Part shown: piece by piece, positions 11,235 to 23,900 of the stretch | Numbering within the stretch: position 1 is the stretch's first letter | Layout of the letters: each line of letters opens with the position of its first letter | Source: Ophiura sarsii | Lineage: Eukaryota > Echinodermata > Ophiuroidea > Amphilepidida > Ophiuridae | DNA: 64,000 nucleotides | Direction of reading: 5' to 3' | Assembly (NCBI GenBank): GCA_035610835.1 | Contig: CM069447.1 | Location: forward strand, 21,129,259 to 21,193,258 | Translations under genes and position numbers: made by a program | Notes under the pieces: model-generated | Told to the model about the DNA's origin: nothing | Seen by the model: only the letters and a program-made list of their open reading frames with translations | The model's database searches: none

Positions 11235-12575
11235 AAGGAAATACGTGCCATGGAACTTTAGCGCTATTATTAACATTATTATTTATACAGATCACTTCAG
11301 CTGTAGGTTAAAGTTGTTAGAAGTACCACGTAAATACAAAATCGGCTTTAGAAAAAACCACAATCACTTGCATGGACGTCGCCATATTGATCAAAGCTAT
11401 GTCGAAAGATTTCCGCGTCTCTGTTTCATGTATTGATATTATCGATTTTTGCATTGAATTCCTGCATGATACCGTCCGGCGACCTGTTGCTAATAAGACG
11501 GTTTTAGGTTACGATGACATCACAATATTGGGTATCCCATCAGCTATCACATCAGCACTTTCGACACAGACAACCGGGCGCGAATTTCAAATATCAGAAG
11601 GTTGGGGATGTGCAGTTTAAATTCGTTTAATTGAACATTATAGTTCATTTAAAATGGTCAATATACATTAGATAATTATTTTCCTACCATATAATGCATG
11701 GTTTAATGAATAGAACGGTATTCCTTTAAGAATGTGGAGGCTAGCAAGTGGGGATTAAATGCTGAAAACAATTCGCGCCCACTCTATGCTAAAAGAATTG
11801 TGTTCGCAAATCGGCTGAAGATAAATGTTTACAAAATTATTATTAACAAGGTTACATTGTACCTTTTATAATTACGCTTTACATGTGTTTGATAAAATAC
11901 TGGACTGTTATAATCAAAAATCGAATTGCATACTTTTAAAATAAATTGTTTAATTACCTTACATGCAACCTGATCTATCCGAGAGCTGGAGTGGTAGCTA
12001 GTGCTGTTAAAATAGTAATGGTAATATATATTGTAATCACGCATTGTTTGAGTGTTTATTAGTTCTAGAGTCGTATCAATGAAAACACACATTTATATTA
12101 TACTGATTTGTTGGAATTAAGCTTAAATGTCTGATGAAAAAAATCAAATAAGAGCCAGGCTAGAAACACCAGCACCTATTTACGAAAAAAGCAGCATTGT
12201 CTATAATTGGGAAATACACAGAAAAGGTTGTAAACAGGGTCAATGGTCGAGTTGAAATTAACCAGTTTGATTTTGGATCAGCATTTTTTTTTTAATGCAG
12301 ACTATAGGGATAAATGTTGAAAACTATTCGCGCACACTACATGTAGTCTAACAAAAACTGTATTTACACATCTGTAAACGATTGGTGTTTACAAGATTAG
12401 TGTTTGCAAGATTAATGTTTACAAGGTTACATTTAAGAGTAGTTTAATATATTAACAATATAAACGTCCAAATGATGGAGAAAAGAATACGAGCTTTTGA
12501 AATGAAAAACAATTTACTATATGACAGATATTGCACAAGTCACCGCAAGTAACGCGACGTAATATTGAATTTATT
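11235..12575. other. Noncoding stretch
   Basis: An 82-codon frame at 11372-11620 (+) has no known domain and no fitting splice partners. GTGTTTACAAGATTA-type short repeats occur near 12385-12425. Otherwise nothing recognisable. Confidence 0.4.
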
Positions 12576-12578
12576 ATA

Positions 12579-12805
12579 CACTGAGCCAAAAAAGAAACTT
12601 GTAAAAAAAGAAACTTATAAAATTTTAACAGATCACCAATAAGATTCTGTGCATGAAAATGTACCAAATTTGGATACAATATTACTAATATTACTATTAA
12701 TATTGTATCCAAATTTGGTACATTTTCATGCACAGAATTTTATTTGGTGATCTGTTAAAATTGTATAAGTTTCTTTTTTTTATAAGTTTCTTTTTTGGCT
12801 CAGTG
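12579..12805. mobile_element. TA-flanked mariner-like perfect hairpin
   Basis: Ends CACTGAGCCAAAAAAGAAAC and GTTTCTTTTTTGGCTCAGTG with TA on both sides. The two halves are near-perfect inverted copies around an ATTACTAATATTACT loop at about 12692. CACTG-type ends with an A-run are typical of mariner TIRs. It may be a hairpin formed from two element ends. Confidence 0.8.
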
Positions 12806-12807
12806 TA

Positions 12808-12949
12808 CGTTCGCACTAGAGACCAGCCTATCTCCTACTTGATGTTCTGGACTCCTAAATATGGCCATTTTAACTGTGGCGGGAAAAACGTAACCTATCC
12901 TGACAGCATTGCAAAGGACATTGGTCTTGATCTAAGTGATATTCCATGA
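12808..12949 (+). other. Unrecognised exon-like open frame
   Basis: Just right of the hairpin element an open frame reads YLMFWTPKYGHFNCGGKNV and ends at TGA 12947-12949; AATAAA follows within ten bases. The pyrimidine-rich end of the hairpin supplies a plausible acceptor (TTTTTTGGCTCAG). I do not recognise the peptide. It could be a relic of a gene or a chance frame. Confidence 0.2.
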
Positions 12950-12959
12950 ATGAATAAAG

Positions 12960-14160
12960 CTGCATACCAATACGTGTCAGCTGCTTCCACTGTTCCGTCT
13001 AAGGACGATCGATGATGAGGATGAGGATGATACGTATATAGCGAGGCAGACATCCATTTGAGAGTATAATATATAGTATAGATGGTGTGACCGGTGACGT
13101 AGTGCCCGGCGGTTTGCGTGCGCACCTACAGGGAACGGTGCTTTAATTCACACTTGATTGATCATTACTTAGCGTGCTTACGGTGTAATAGTGCAGAAGT
13201 CATGGTATGCATCCCTTAGCACAATGACAGACCAGGTACTAAATCTGGTTGCCCGGCGGTTTGCGTGCGCACCATAAGGGCATGTGCTTTTAAAATTGGC
13301 GCTCAGTGATGTGTGTTTTGCTTTCATATAGTATGATGTATGCAGTAGTCATGGACTAGTACCCCTAGCATGTCTTTAGACCAGGCGCTAATCAATATGT
13401 AAACACTACTGATGTAAACAACGGTCACCTCATCTATAGTGCACTAAATTTATACTTTAGGGGAACTGAGATGTTTATAAACATGCAAATACTGATGGAT
13501 ATTATTAGTTGAATTATAATGTTTGAGATGTTTATAACACATCGATTCTTATGGATTTCAGACTATTAGGCGAATTGTAATGTTTATATACCTGTCACAT
13601 GTGTTTAATGGGTTTCTGGTGGTCGCAATTGATTAATTGAATTTGTTTTGAAACTGTCACTTCATAGGGTGATTTAATGTTCTGGTAGAGCTTGATGTTT
13701 ATATTTTGGCATCGTCACATCGTTGATATTGCCTAGACCGTGTAATTTATTTTGTATGTTCTCTATTCACCAATTGTTAATAGAGAAATAGTGCTCAGAG
13801 TCAAATGAAGTGTAGAAAATTGCAACATAACATTGGGTGTACTTATACCACAGTCACTTAGTGAGACTTCTCCATGTTCACCATTCTTCGCATTCCATTA
13901 AACAAGTGAGAAAGCTTCTGGAAAGCTACACATGGCCACCAGAACATTGGGTTTGTAATTTACCATGTCTTTTGCCAAAATTTATGCCAAAGTCATTTGG
14001 TAACCCCTCCCCCATTTTAAACACCTTTGTGCGAATATTGCCGCGTTTACTATACCAGTATCACAATAAATTAAAATAAACATGAATGTATTGAACACTC
14101 GCTTCATTATATCATGCTACAGTCATGCCTTAACTGTTCACATTTCACGTGGAATGGTGA
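12960..14160. other. Noncoding stretch with short duplicated segment
   Basis: GCCCGGCGGTTTGCGTGCGC occurs at about 13106 and again near 13252, so about 150 bp is duplicated in tandem. Several ATGTTTATA motifs recur between 13470 and 13720. No exon found; the CARD gene's last exon, if any, was not located here. Confidence 0.4.
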
Positions 14161-14164
14161 AAAA

Positions 14165-14590
14165 TGGGTCAGCTATAAAAACTTGTCACATTTTGCTAAA
14201 TTTTCAGTCGATAATTGTCATTCTTCCAGAAGATGAACTACAATCCTGGAAAAAAGTCTTCGAACACGTGCGTGTGATCAACGGAAAATTGTCAACCCCA
14301 CTCCCCCGTACAATGTTGACCAAGCCAGTGACTCCTGCAGCTTGCCAGAGTGTCCCAACATTGATCGATGGGGTGGGGAAGGAAAAATCTCATTTGAACA
14401 AGTTCCGTTTATAACAGAAGACACTAAGTATCAATACATGCACACAATACCCAACACGTGTGCTCAGCGTTCGCGTTCCAACTTCCAAGGACTTTTTTCC
14501 AAGATTGTAGATCAGATAACTTTAAAATTCAAATAACGGCAATGTCATGGTCAATACACAAATCAACGTAAAAGGCCATTTCAATCCGTG
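14165..14590 (+). repeat. Repeat family B, copy 3, with about 280 bp inserted
   Basis: GGGTCAGCTATAAAAACTTG to about 14240 and CAATGTCATGGTCAATACAC onward from 14540 match family B. Between them an extra segment is not present in the other copies. It contains an open frame ending DQITLKFK that includes PECPNIDRWGGEGKISFEQV and looks more codon-like than its surroundings. I do not recognise it. Confidence 0.4.
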
Positions 14591-14671
14591 AATTTATACT
14601 GTTGCATGTGATATATTTTACTACAAAATTAGTGGAGATACATGTATACATAACACGCGTAGTATAAATAC

Positions 14672-14974
14672 CTGCTTCATCCTCAAGTTCTTTCATCCGA
14701 TTGTATAGGTCCATTCTCTGATCACAATTCAAAAGTTCCACGAATCCATTGTAGGCACCTCTTGTTCTTTTAATGATACCCAGCAATTTGTCAATCTTCC
14801 TGCCGGTGGTCGGAATGTTTTCAATAGTTTCTCTCTCCTCGTCTCTTATGACGCCCTTAGCAACACACTCTCGCAAGAAAGAGTCATTAATTGCCAAAAA
14901 CCTGGACAGTTCAGGAGCTGCTTTGTCTAAGATACTTGCTATCTTTCTACGAGCTTCAAGTGCTGCTGCCATAT
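14672..14974 (-). CDS. Death-FIIND-CARD gene: CARD exon
   Basis: Acceptor TTTTTCATCAG and donor AGCAG|GTATTT bound a 303-bp, phase 1-1 exon. It encodes LEARRKIASILDKAAPEL, then LRECVAKGVIRDEERETIEN, then RKIDKLLGIIKRTRGAYNGF and LLNCDQRMDLYNRMKEL. The L-x-x-x-G-V-I-x-x-E-E-x-x-x-I core, followed by K-x-x-x-L-L and RG-x-x-x-x-F, is the CARD pattern. CARDs form helical filaments that recruit CARD-bearing caspases or adaptors. If the donor is not used the frame runs on to a stop at about 14529, adding a tail with no domain. Confidence 0.8.
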
Positions 14975-17900
14975 CTGATGAAAAATAATGTAAAGAAATC
15001 CCATCAAGTTAAAATTGTAGATTTGTATGTCATGGTGGTATGACACATTCAATACAATTAATTAAACATAGGCCTACATGTAACCCACTCTCCAGAGAGT
15101 GGTCTATTGTCGTCAAATTACTAACCAACACTTTTGCCATATGCTAAAGATATGTAGTTGGCCCTGCCTTTAGCCAAGAGTCATGCCAAAGCCCAAATAA
15201 CATGACTAAACGAGAATTTAGTTGGCTTTCAAATACTGTGCATTTGATTATGTTTACTTCTCTCAATTTAAAACAATTGTGTTGATCAACAACGAGCACT
15301 CAAAATCGGGTTTGTGCCAATTTTAGATTCTGGATTAAATGTTTATACGAGCGTTAAGATAACTAAATAAGCATTCGTATGCAGTTTGTTTCGTTGAATT
15401 TGATTGTGTCTATACAGAGATATGCTTGTTTGACCATGAGCAAACATAATAAAAAATGCGCCAGTTTTGTGAACGAAATCATTCATGTGTGGGATACAGA
15501 AACACCCCTCCATTATAATGAAATGATAATGTGTCTAAAACTGGTTACGACTAGTTCATTCACGACGCATCATTTTACCATAATTTATACCAATCAGCGC
15601 TCAGATGTGAATGGCCACGAGCCAATCACAGCTCAGCTGCCGATTGGAGATGCGTCTTGAGAATATAGATATTCACTCTCTTTCGTTTTGTATGGTAATT
15701 TGTTGAGACATCCAGTATTATTTCTCGTCGTATTATTATTATTTGAGAGCATCTTTCCGTCAATAAAAGTGGCCAAGTCATCACAGGAATGGCGGCTAAA
15801 TATAACAAGGTCGTGTCGTAGTATTCTTCTTCTTACTGTCAGCAAGCCAAAATATAGCTCTTACACGTGTGTACAATTGCTGTTATGTATATAGCGCTTT
15901 GAAGCATTTCTTTTTAGAAATAACACAACTATGACTTTCTGTGATAAGCTTTAATCAGGCATATTTTTCGATAGGATAAAGCAAATGAGACCAAGCAAAC
16001 GACATTTAAAAGGAAATGTAGTCATCTTGACGCGCATATAAACGACAACTAGACAATACTGATCGTCATGCAATCATCATGGCGTCTTGTGCACGAGCTG
16101 AGATCTCTGGATCTGGATAAATTATAGTCTGGTAAATAAAACGGTGAATCCGCATCAACATCAGAGTTGTTGACATCTGACAGGCGTTTTGTGAGTCCGG
16201 TTTTGAAAGTTTGAAGCTTGGTCTGTCAAGAAGATGATGTGATAGATCGGTCTAAATATTTGTGGTCATCCATGGGAATAAGCCTATTTCGTCATGTCAC
16301 AAATAAGCAACAATTGGCATTAAAACACCCAACATATGGGTACATTTGATAAATTAAGCAACAGTTGCTATACAGAAATGCTCAATATAAAATAATGAAA
16401 ATAATTCATAAATTAAGCAACAGTTGGTATTAAAATGCCCAACAAATGGTTAATTAATAATACCCAACTGTTGTGTAATTAAAACGTGTAAATGTTGAGT
16501 AATAATGATTGCCCAACTGCTGATTAACCATTTTAGCCAACGGTATTGGGCATTTTTTGCAGTGTAGCAGATTGCGAAAATAATGGATGGTCAGTGAACT
16601 ACTTTCCCATAGAAGTTGGGGATATACAATATGTCTGGCCTCCCTTGGAATCCCAAATAGGAAAAGAAAACACATCTTAGACACAACATCCAAAACAGAC
16701 CTGCGGGCAAGCTACACTATCTTGCTTTGCAGAAGCACCAAGGCGTTCGACTGTCACTCAGAGTTGATACCACCTCCAACGATATGCCATGATGAATGTG
16801 ACGTTTGAGCGCTAACAAAATCTGTTTAACCTGCCAATGTCTGGTCCGAGGCCCAAGGACCTCAGAGCATAGACTATATATACACAGATGAAGATAGATG
16901 ATGAAATTAAGGCTCCGAAGATGACTGCACTGGTAATCTACCAATGGATTATTCTTTGATTATTGTAAAAAATGTGTTCCTGGATACATGGGTCTAAAAC
17001 AAGCGTACACGTTTCTTTGTGCACTATTGCAGAGTTCATGGGCTTACTTGTGGTCAAAATTTGATTATTTTTCTTTGACCCATTCGCAAGTCTCAATTTA
17101 CCCGTCATTGTCACAATGAATTCCCCATATAGATGAAGAATGTGAAAGTAATATTATGACGTCTAAAATCCTACCTCAAAATACCAGTCCTCAATTTTGA
17201 CCAGTCTGTACATGATGTCTCTAAAAAAGGGTGCACGTGTTCCCCATCATTGTCCTTTAATATTGATTATAAAGTATTTGACTGTAATATTTATATAATC
17301 TAAACATAATTTAGTTAGCTTTTAAATGCCGTTTATTTTTTTGTGTTTACTATTTTCAATAACAAACTATGTTTGATCTAATCACATACCACTAACTATA
17401 CTGGCTGTAACAAAAAAAAGTTATACAGTTTTGAAAAAATATTAAAAATATCTCCCGTAGAATTTCTGTTTCGAGTTTTAATGGGTGCAAGGGAATTTTC
17501 TTAGCTTTCGAATAAGCTTTGTTTCATGACAATCGATGCACGGTAAGCAGAGATATGATCAATTGTCTAAAGTAGTCATGAAATCACCTGGGCCACTTTG
17601 GTTTAATCAATGGTAAAATCACTGGGATGAATATGAATGGAATCGAACTAAAAGCATAGCAGTAGAGCGCTCTTTTTAGACAACAATGGTTCGTTTCAAG
17701 TGGTTTAAAGTATTACAAAGAAGGTTAGGTCTTTACAAATATGATTCATTTATTTTATGAATTTATTTATTCAAATGAAATAAAAGTATTTGAAAAATAA
17801 TTATATTGTTCTCTTTAATGTTCCTTGCATGATACCCTAACCATTTAATTTATACAAGCAATATTGTATAATATTATTGTGAAAGTGGCCCAACCCGATT

Positions 17901-20900
17901 TCTAGACGACTTAGTAAATTAGTCATAAATTTTAAACGCAAGTAGTTAAAAAGACCAACTAAAATGATTCTGGTAGCCAAAACGGAGCTTAACACAGAGT
18001 GTAAGAGATCTTGACATTGCATGATTTTAATATTGAATTAAAAAATAAAATTGCGATTGTATAACTTTTGTACAGTCTGTACATCTCCTATAGGTTGACA
18101 TGTTAAATGCATATTTTAAAATGGATATTTTTTCGACCGTTAAGAGCAACTGGTATCTTGGTTGTCTGATTATTGATAATCGCTGCGAGCCTGTGACTGA
18201 CAATATTTATTAAATTGGAAACAAACTCAAACCAAGCAATTGAATGACAGGACACACTAAGGTCTATGGGCCATTTACCAGAGTAAAGTAATTCAAAACC
18301 AATACCAAACCGCCCTCTCCCTAAGCTTAAAGCTGCCGCAGATACATTGGATAACATTCTAACCGATGAATTAGTTTATCGATTTTAACTGGAGTGCGAT
18401 AAATGCAACAAAGACAGTTAGTGCCAAGACCTGAATAGTTTCAAGAAATGTCAGCTTTAATTCGAGCTAAACTTCCCTCTCTTTGACTTTGATCTACAAT
18501 TGTTGGTCCTGTGATTGTCTCTTTGACATTGGCTATACAGCCATGCCTGAATCTGCAGGAGGGATGGTTGCAACTTTCCGACCTCCCATTAAAGTCAAAA
18601 CAGACGGCCCCATTTGACACTGGCCCTCTTGACCTTGACGCCACCCCCTTTATAATACATTGGACCTGATTGGAACCCCCTCGAAAATGCCCATGAAACT
18701 ATAATTAAGTACATTGAATTTCAAAGTGCAAATGTTGAACTGCTACATAAACAGCCCATAATTCCCCATCCATTGTGGCCCTTGACCTTTCGGGATGCGA
18801 ATGCATCCACAAACGATTTTATTAATCGTATTCTTTCCATCCCCAAGAACCGAACCGACTTCCAGCTGTGCAGTGTCGAACTAACATATTTCAATATTTC
18901 CTGAGTGCGACTAGGGTCAGGCGCGTACACAGGATTAAGATTACCGAGAAGACTTTGAATTTAGACGCTCTCTGAAGGTGTTTTAAGCCATTTCAGACCT
19001 GATTATTATATATTTTCTTTACATTTCAGGTATTTTAATTTGTTTTGTGCTTTTGAAGCAGCATAACATTCCAAACTAATCAATACTCATGTCTCTCATC
19101 GTGTATAGGATTATGTTGATAAACCACACATTATCTTTTGTATTTCAATCTCGTGACTATTTGACTAAGGCTTAATTGTTATATAATGGCCACATTAAAA
19201 TTGCATAATATTTTTTCAACACATTCTAAGAGTGTTATAATTAGGAAACTATCATTCAAACAGGCAATCCATATATCACAAGTGGTGCCTTTGAAGGTTA
19301 CATAAATTGTTTGTGTGCATGGAGAATAAGAAGGATGCTTTCTGCCACATGGTATTGTAACCAAACTTTTGCATAGTATAAACACATAAAATATAGTGGT
19401 ATGTGTCCTTTGACCTTATTAACATATGACGGTTCCCATGTTACATCTTTAACCACGTTTGGTTCCAATGCAAATTTTAATTAGCCCTCTTGTAGGGTCA
19501 ATGACCTAATAGCCAATGTTATAACTTGACCCAAGATGATCTTTGACCTATGCTGGTTCCCTGCATTTTGGATCCCCGCACCAACTCATCCATAGTTGCA
19601 GGTACAGGCAGCTTCATTACTTGCGAGAATCAACTCTACGCCACATTACGTTGTCGCTCTGAACACCACATACGGGAGTAACGGTCAACACAAGTTGTAG
19701 TTGAGGTGACGCATCGAATACCGAATTCATTGTCGCGCTGCCATGGCTATGGCGCAATGGGGGAGCGCGCTACACCATGCGTGTGAAGTTTGACGCTGTA
19801 GTGGGACGCTGTAGTGTATTTGGTTCCAATCAGCGAATTTGTTATCGTTCTAAGCGTGACGCTGGGATTGGCTGAATTTATTTGTGGATTATTTTACGTT
19901 ACGTCATCTGACGCATATGCATGACCTTTACGCCAGCAAATCAATGTGATTTATGAATTGTGCGTACCATTATGGAAGAGTTGTGTGGAGCCCCTTGATG
20001 CAGGAACCAGCATATCTTTGACCATGGTGTGTTAACTTTGACCTTATCAAAATATGAAGGTTTCCACGGTACACCTTTACTCGAAAATTGGTTCCAATTG
20101 GACTTTTCAAATAAGACCCATGGCCAAAAGGGCCAATTTGACAAATTCAGCCTATTTTACAACTTGACCTGATATAACCGTTGACCTTGGTATGTGATCT
20201 TTGACCTTATTAACACAGGAAGGTTCCCATGTAACACCTATAACAAAAGAGCGGCTCCAATTGGACTTCAACTTTTCTACTATGTCTTGCCATCTTGGTC
20301 GGATATCTCTAACCACACATTTCAGGAATGGACCCCACCACTTTGCGAGGTTGTTGTGGTTGTAATTTGCAAGTTGAAAGCATCTGTATTTCTTTCTCTA
20401 TCGCACCTACCTGTTGTACCTGTGTGTGGGATAGCACCTCTTCTGGGACCACGATCATTTAGTTGATCTTGCTGCGCAATCATCTCTTGATGCTTGATCC
20501 TTCTTGCCTTAGCATTGTCTTGTTTGGCGATCCTATCATCGAAATTAATTCCTCTAATTGTATTTGCTTCATTGCCGTCTTGCTTCAGATCAAAAGCTCC
20601 TGCAAATTTATTTGCGTGTTTTCTCCTATCAATCAGTTTAAATTTAATCTCGCATCTGGCGCCTTCTCCTCCTGTCTGTAAATTATGATGCGTAATATAT
20701 CCAATCAAATTATCAACAGGGATCCATTTGTGTTCTGGGAAAATATGATTAGCACACACCATAAGACTGTATCCGTTAGGCCTTAATGGAAAGGATGACT
20801 GTCTGGTACACATACCGCTTTCATCATCTTCATTTTCTACCTCTTTTACTAATTGCTTGTTTGCAAAGTCATTGGCTTTTAAGGCGTATACCCTTAATAG

Positions 20901-23900
20901 AACAGTGTCACTTGTAGCAATAGTAGTGACAGGAAACATATATGCTAATATGTCAAGCTGTAATTCGGGATAAAGCCAGTTCCTAATTGGAACTGCAAAG
21001 AAATCAAAGCTGGAGAAATGTTGCACTCGAATCTTGATTTTTTTCCCATCGACTAAAACCTGGATGTCACCATACTGTTTAGAATGCAAACCATCAAACA
21101 CCATTTCCCATCGTGACCCCGACGACGATTTGCTCTTTGTCTTGCACCACACCTGCAGACATGCCTCAGTGATATTTAAACCAGAATGGGGCACAGATAT
21201 TGTGACAGGCTTATGAAACTCTTGCCCTTCCGGTTCACAAGATATCACTGGTCCAAGAACCAGTTGACTATCTTCGAACGGCGGATGGGGTTCATTTGTA
21301 TCTACAGTAAGAGATATGTCAACGCCAGTGGCAGACAGAGCACCTTGTGGGACTTTTATACACATTTCCAAATCCTCCAATTTTACCTCACCGCCTTTGT
21401 GGTCGATGTGCTCTGTCCGAGTGTAAATGATGTGTTTTGGTGGTGTTTGTAAAGCTTTGTGTTCTTCTGATGCTTCTTGTTCTGTGCGCGGAATTGATTC
21501 AGGTATCAAATCTGTGTCCAGTGAATCTATAGGGAGATAAATGGGAACTTCGTTAGAAATGTTTACATTTAATGTCTTTTCAAGAAGTAATGGGACAGAG
21601 GAAAGTGTCAAAGGACGAAATAGGACGGTTAGGTCTATAGCTTCTAATGCATCCTGGTGATCCTCTTCTTCACTTTCATCTCCCATCATTTTGGTCATCC
21701 GCCGGTAGATTTGGTCATTTTGGATGACCGGATGGCCGCTATTTCGAACGCTGGATGACACACACAAAAACGGCAATAAATTCGATGTTGATTTTGCGGG
21801 GTACATCGTGCCGGTGTATACAAGTTATCTAAAACTTACTTATCTGTGAAAACCCGCCAGATGTCGCAAAATGTGAACTAGGGGTTATGGATAAAATTTA
21901 AATTTAAAAAAGGATAAGTTTATTTTGTTGTTGGGTTTTTTAAAGAAACTTAAATTCCAATACTTTGTGTCATCATCATCTTTCATGAAATTTCACCTTC
22001 AAGAACTTACTTATTATTAACCTTATAATGTTAATCTATTGAATTATGTCTCTTTTCGGCCTGTTTTCATGGTTTCTTGTTTTGTAGCTTTTTATGACAT
22101 CACAATCATCATTCAGTTATAATTCTTTTTGTAGTGATCATAATGATCGAAACAGTTCTCTAATCAGCACAGTTTTAGCTTTCTTATGATAATATAAATA
22201 TCTCCAATATGAAAAATGCCGCCATGTGGCGGGTTTTCACAGATCACAACTAATATGTCAGCGTTTGGTAAAGAAAACAGTGGTATAAAAAGGGAACTCG
22301 TTCACTGTTGAGTAAACCTTTTAAGGTTTAACACATCTATATACGTTTTGTAAAGAAATGTGCACATTGTTGGGTACAAAAAAATACCCCGCTAAATTGT
22401 AAAAGCTGTAGCCAACATGGTTGTGTAAGGTTTACCCCACTGCCAGGCGAGTTCCCTTTTTACACCTCTAATGTGTTCGTATTTACCCTATATTGTGCAA
22501 TTATTATTTTTAACTGTGCAGAGTTGTTATTTTGGGCACAAAATAGTGGTGAATTTGGCACGTTTTGAATGTGACCCTTCCGCATTCTCAAGCAGGTGGC
22601 TATGCTCTGACACAAGTGATTGCTACAAATGTGGTATCGCTAGAAAGCAGAACACGCCAGCTTTCCATTGATATGAAACACAATATGAATATATTACGAA
22701 ATATTTGACAAATTGGTGCTGAAAACAAATTTCCTAACTTTTTGAGCAGTTTATATAGGTTAAATTTGGATTTATCCATTGCACGAGGCAAAGTCGAGTG
22801 TCCAAATCAGACCTCGTGATTCACTGACAATTTAAACTAGTCAGGCACAGACTGGAAAAAGTTTAAACAAGTCGTGTTCAATGAATAATGAACTAGTGGT
22901 GATCTATCGAGTTATTCGACCAAAAATGAGTCATTTTAGGAAATTTAGGGGACGTTTATTTTATTTGAAATATACATAACACACAGTGAAAGCTAACAAT
23001 CAAATGTATATTGTCTAAACTTGTCACAACGGTTGGAACTTTTGCCCCATATACACTACCGCCCGGAACTGCTTACGCACACCATCGAGAGAACTTATTC
23101 CCCAATCAGTATTCTAATTTTACCCATATCAAGGTCAAATCCTATTTATATAGGTGCCTGGATATCTTCTCATTCATAAATTCATCTTTCCTTGACCTTG
23201 TAGCCTACACATTTGTCAAAATAAATATCTTTCTGAGGTCGCTATTTTCTCTATGGGGAAATCCCATGCAATTCTCGCCTCATTAATATTCATGAGCTCA
23301 TTATCGCTGTTATAGCGCTATGGGATATCCATGCTTGCGAAAATCATCTCCGACCAATCATTATTTTTACATTATTTTACGAAATGTAAACACTTATAAT
23401 TATTATGACAGGGATCTGTAATGGTAATTAATACCTAAAACATGTCTCGTGTTTCGACAATGTTATTGGAATTTCCAAAAAAAGCTGATACTTCGAGACA
23501 AAACTTTATTAAAATTTTGGTTGTAGAATGATACCTGTCGCGAACTGGGAACCATCAAAATCTTCGGACTAAAACTTGCAGCAGCAATTACAATTCTGCA
23601 TACAGGGGTATTCTGTCATATTGAAATGTGCGCCTAGAACATGGGTTATAAATACATCAGACTGGTGGACATGAAGTGTACACAAAGCACACCATACATT
23701 TTGATACACCTTTGAGCTCATGTTGGTGAACATGGTTGGTTAAATTGTAATCTTCCCATTTTTGAGTTACCAAAATGCTCAAAGTAGTGACACCTCATAG
23801 CGAGACGGCTTGTCAAGTCTGTTTGGAGAATTTTGAGACCAGCCAAGCCTGACCTACGCTATTAGAAAATATTAATCACCCAATATAATTTTAGTTACCG

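Noticed and set aside
17837..18022. Minus-strand frame conserved between two family D copies (also 33353-33538)
   Set aside because: Similarity follows from recent common descent of the element; the frame is AT-biased and broken in copy 3.
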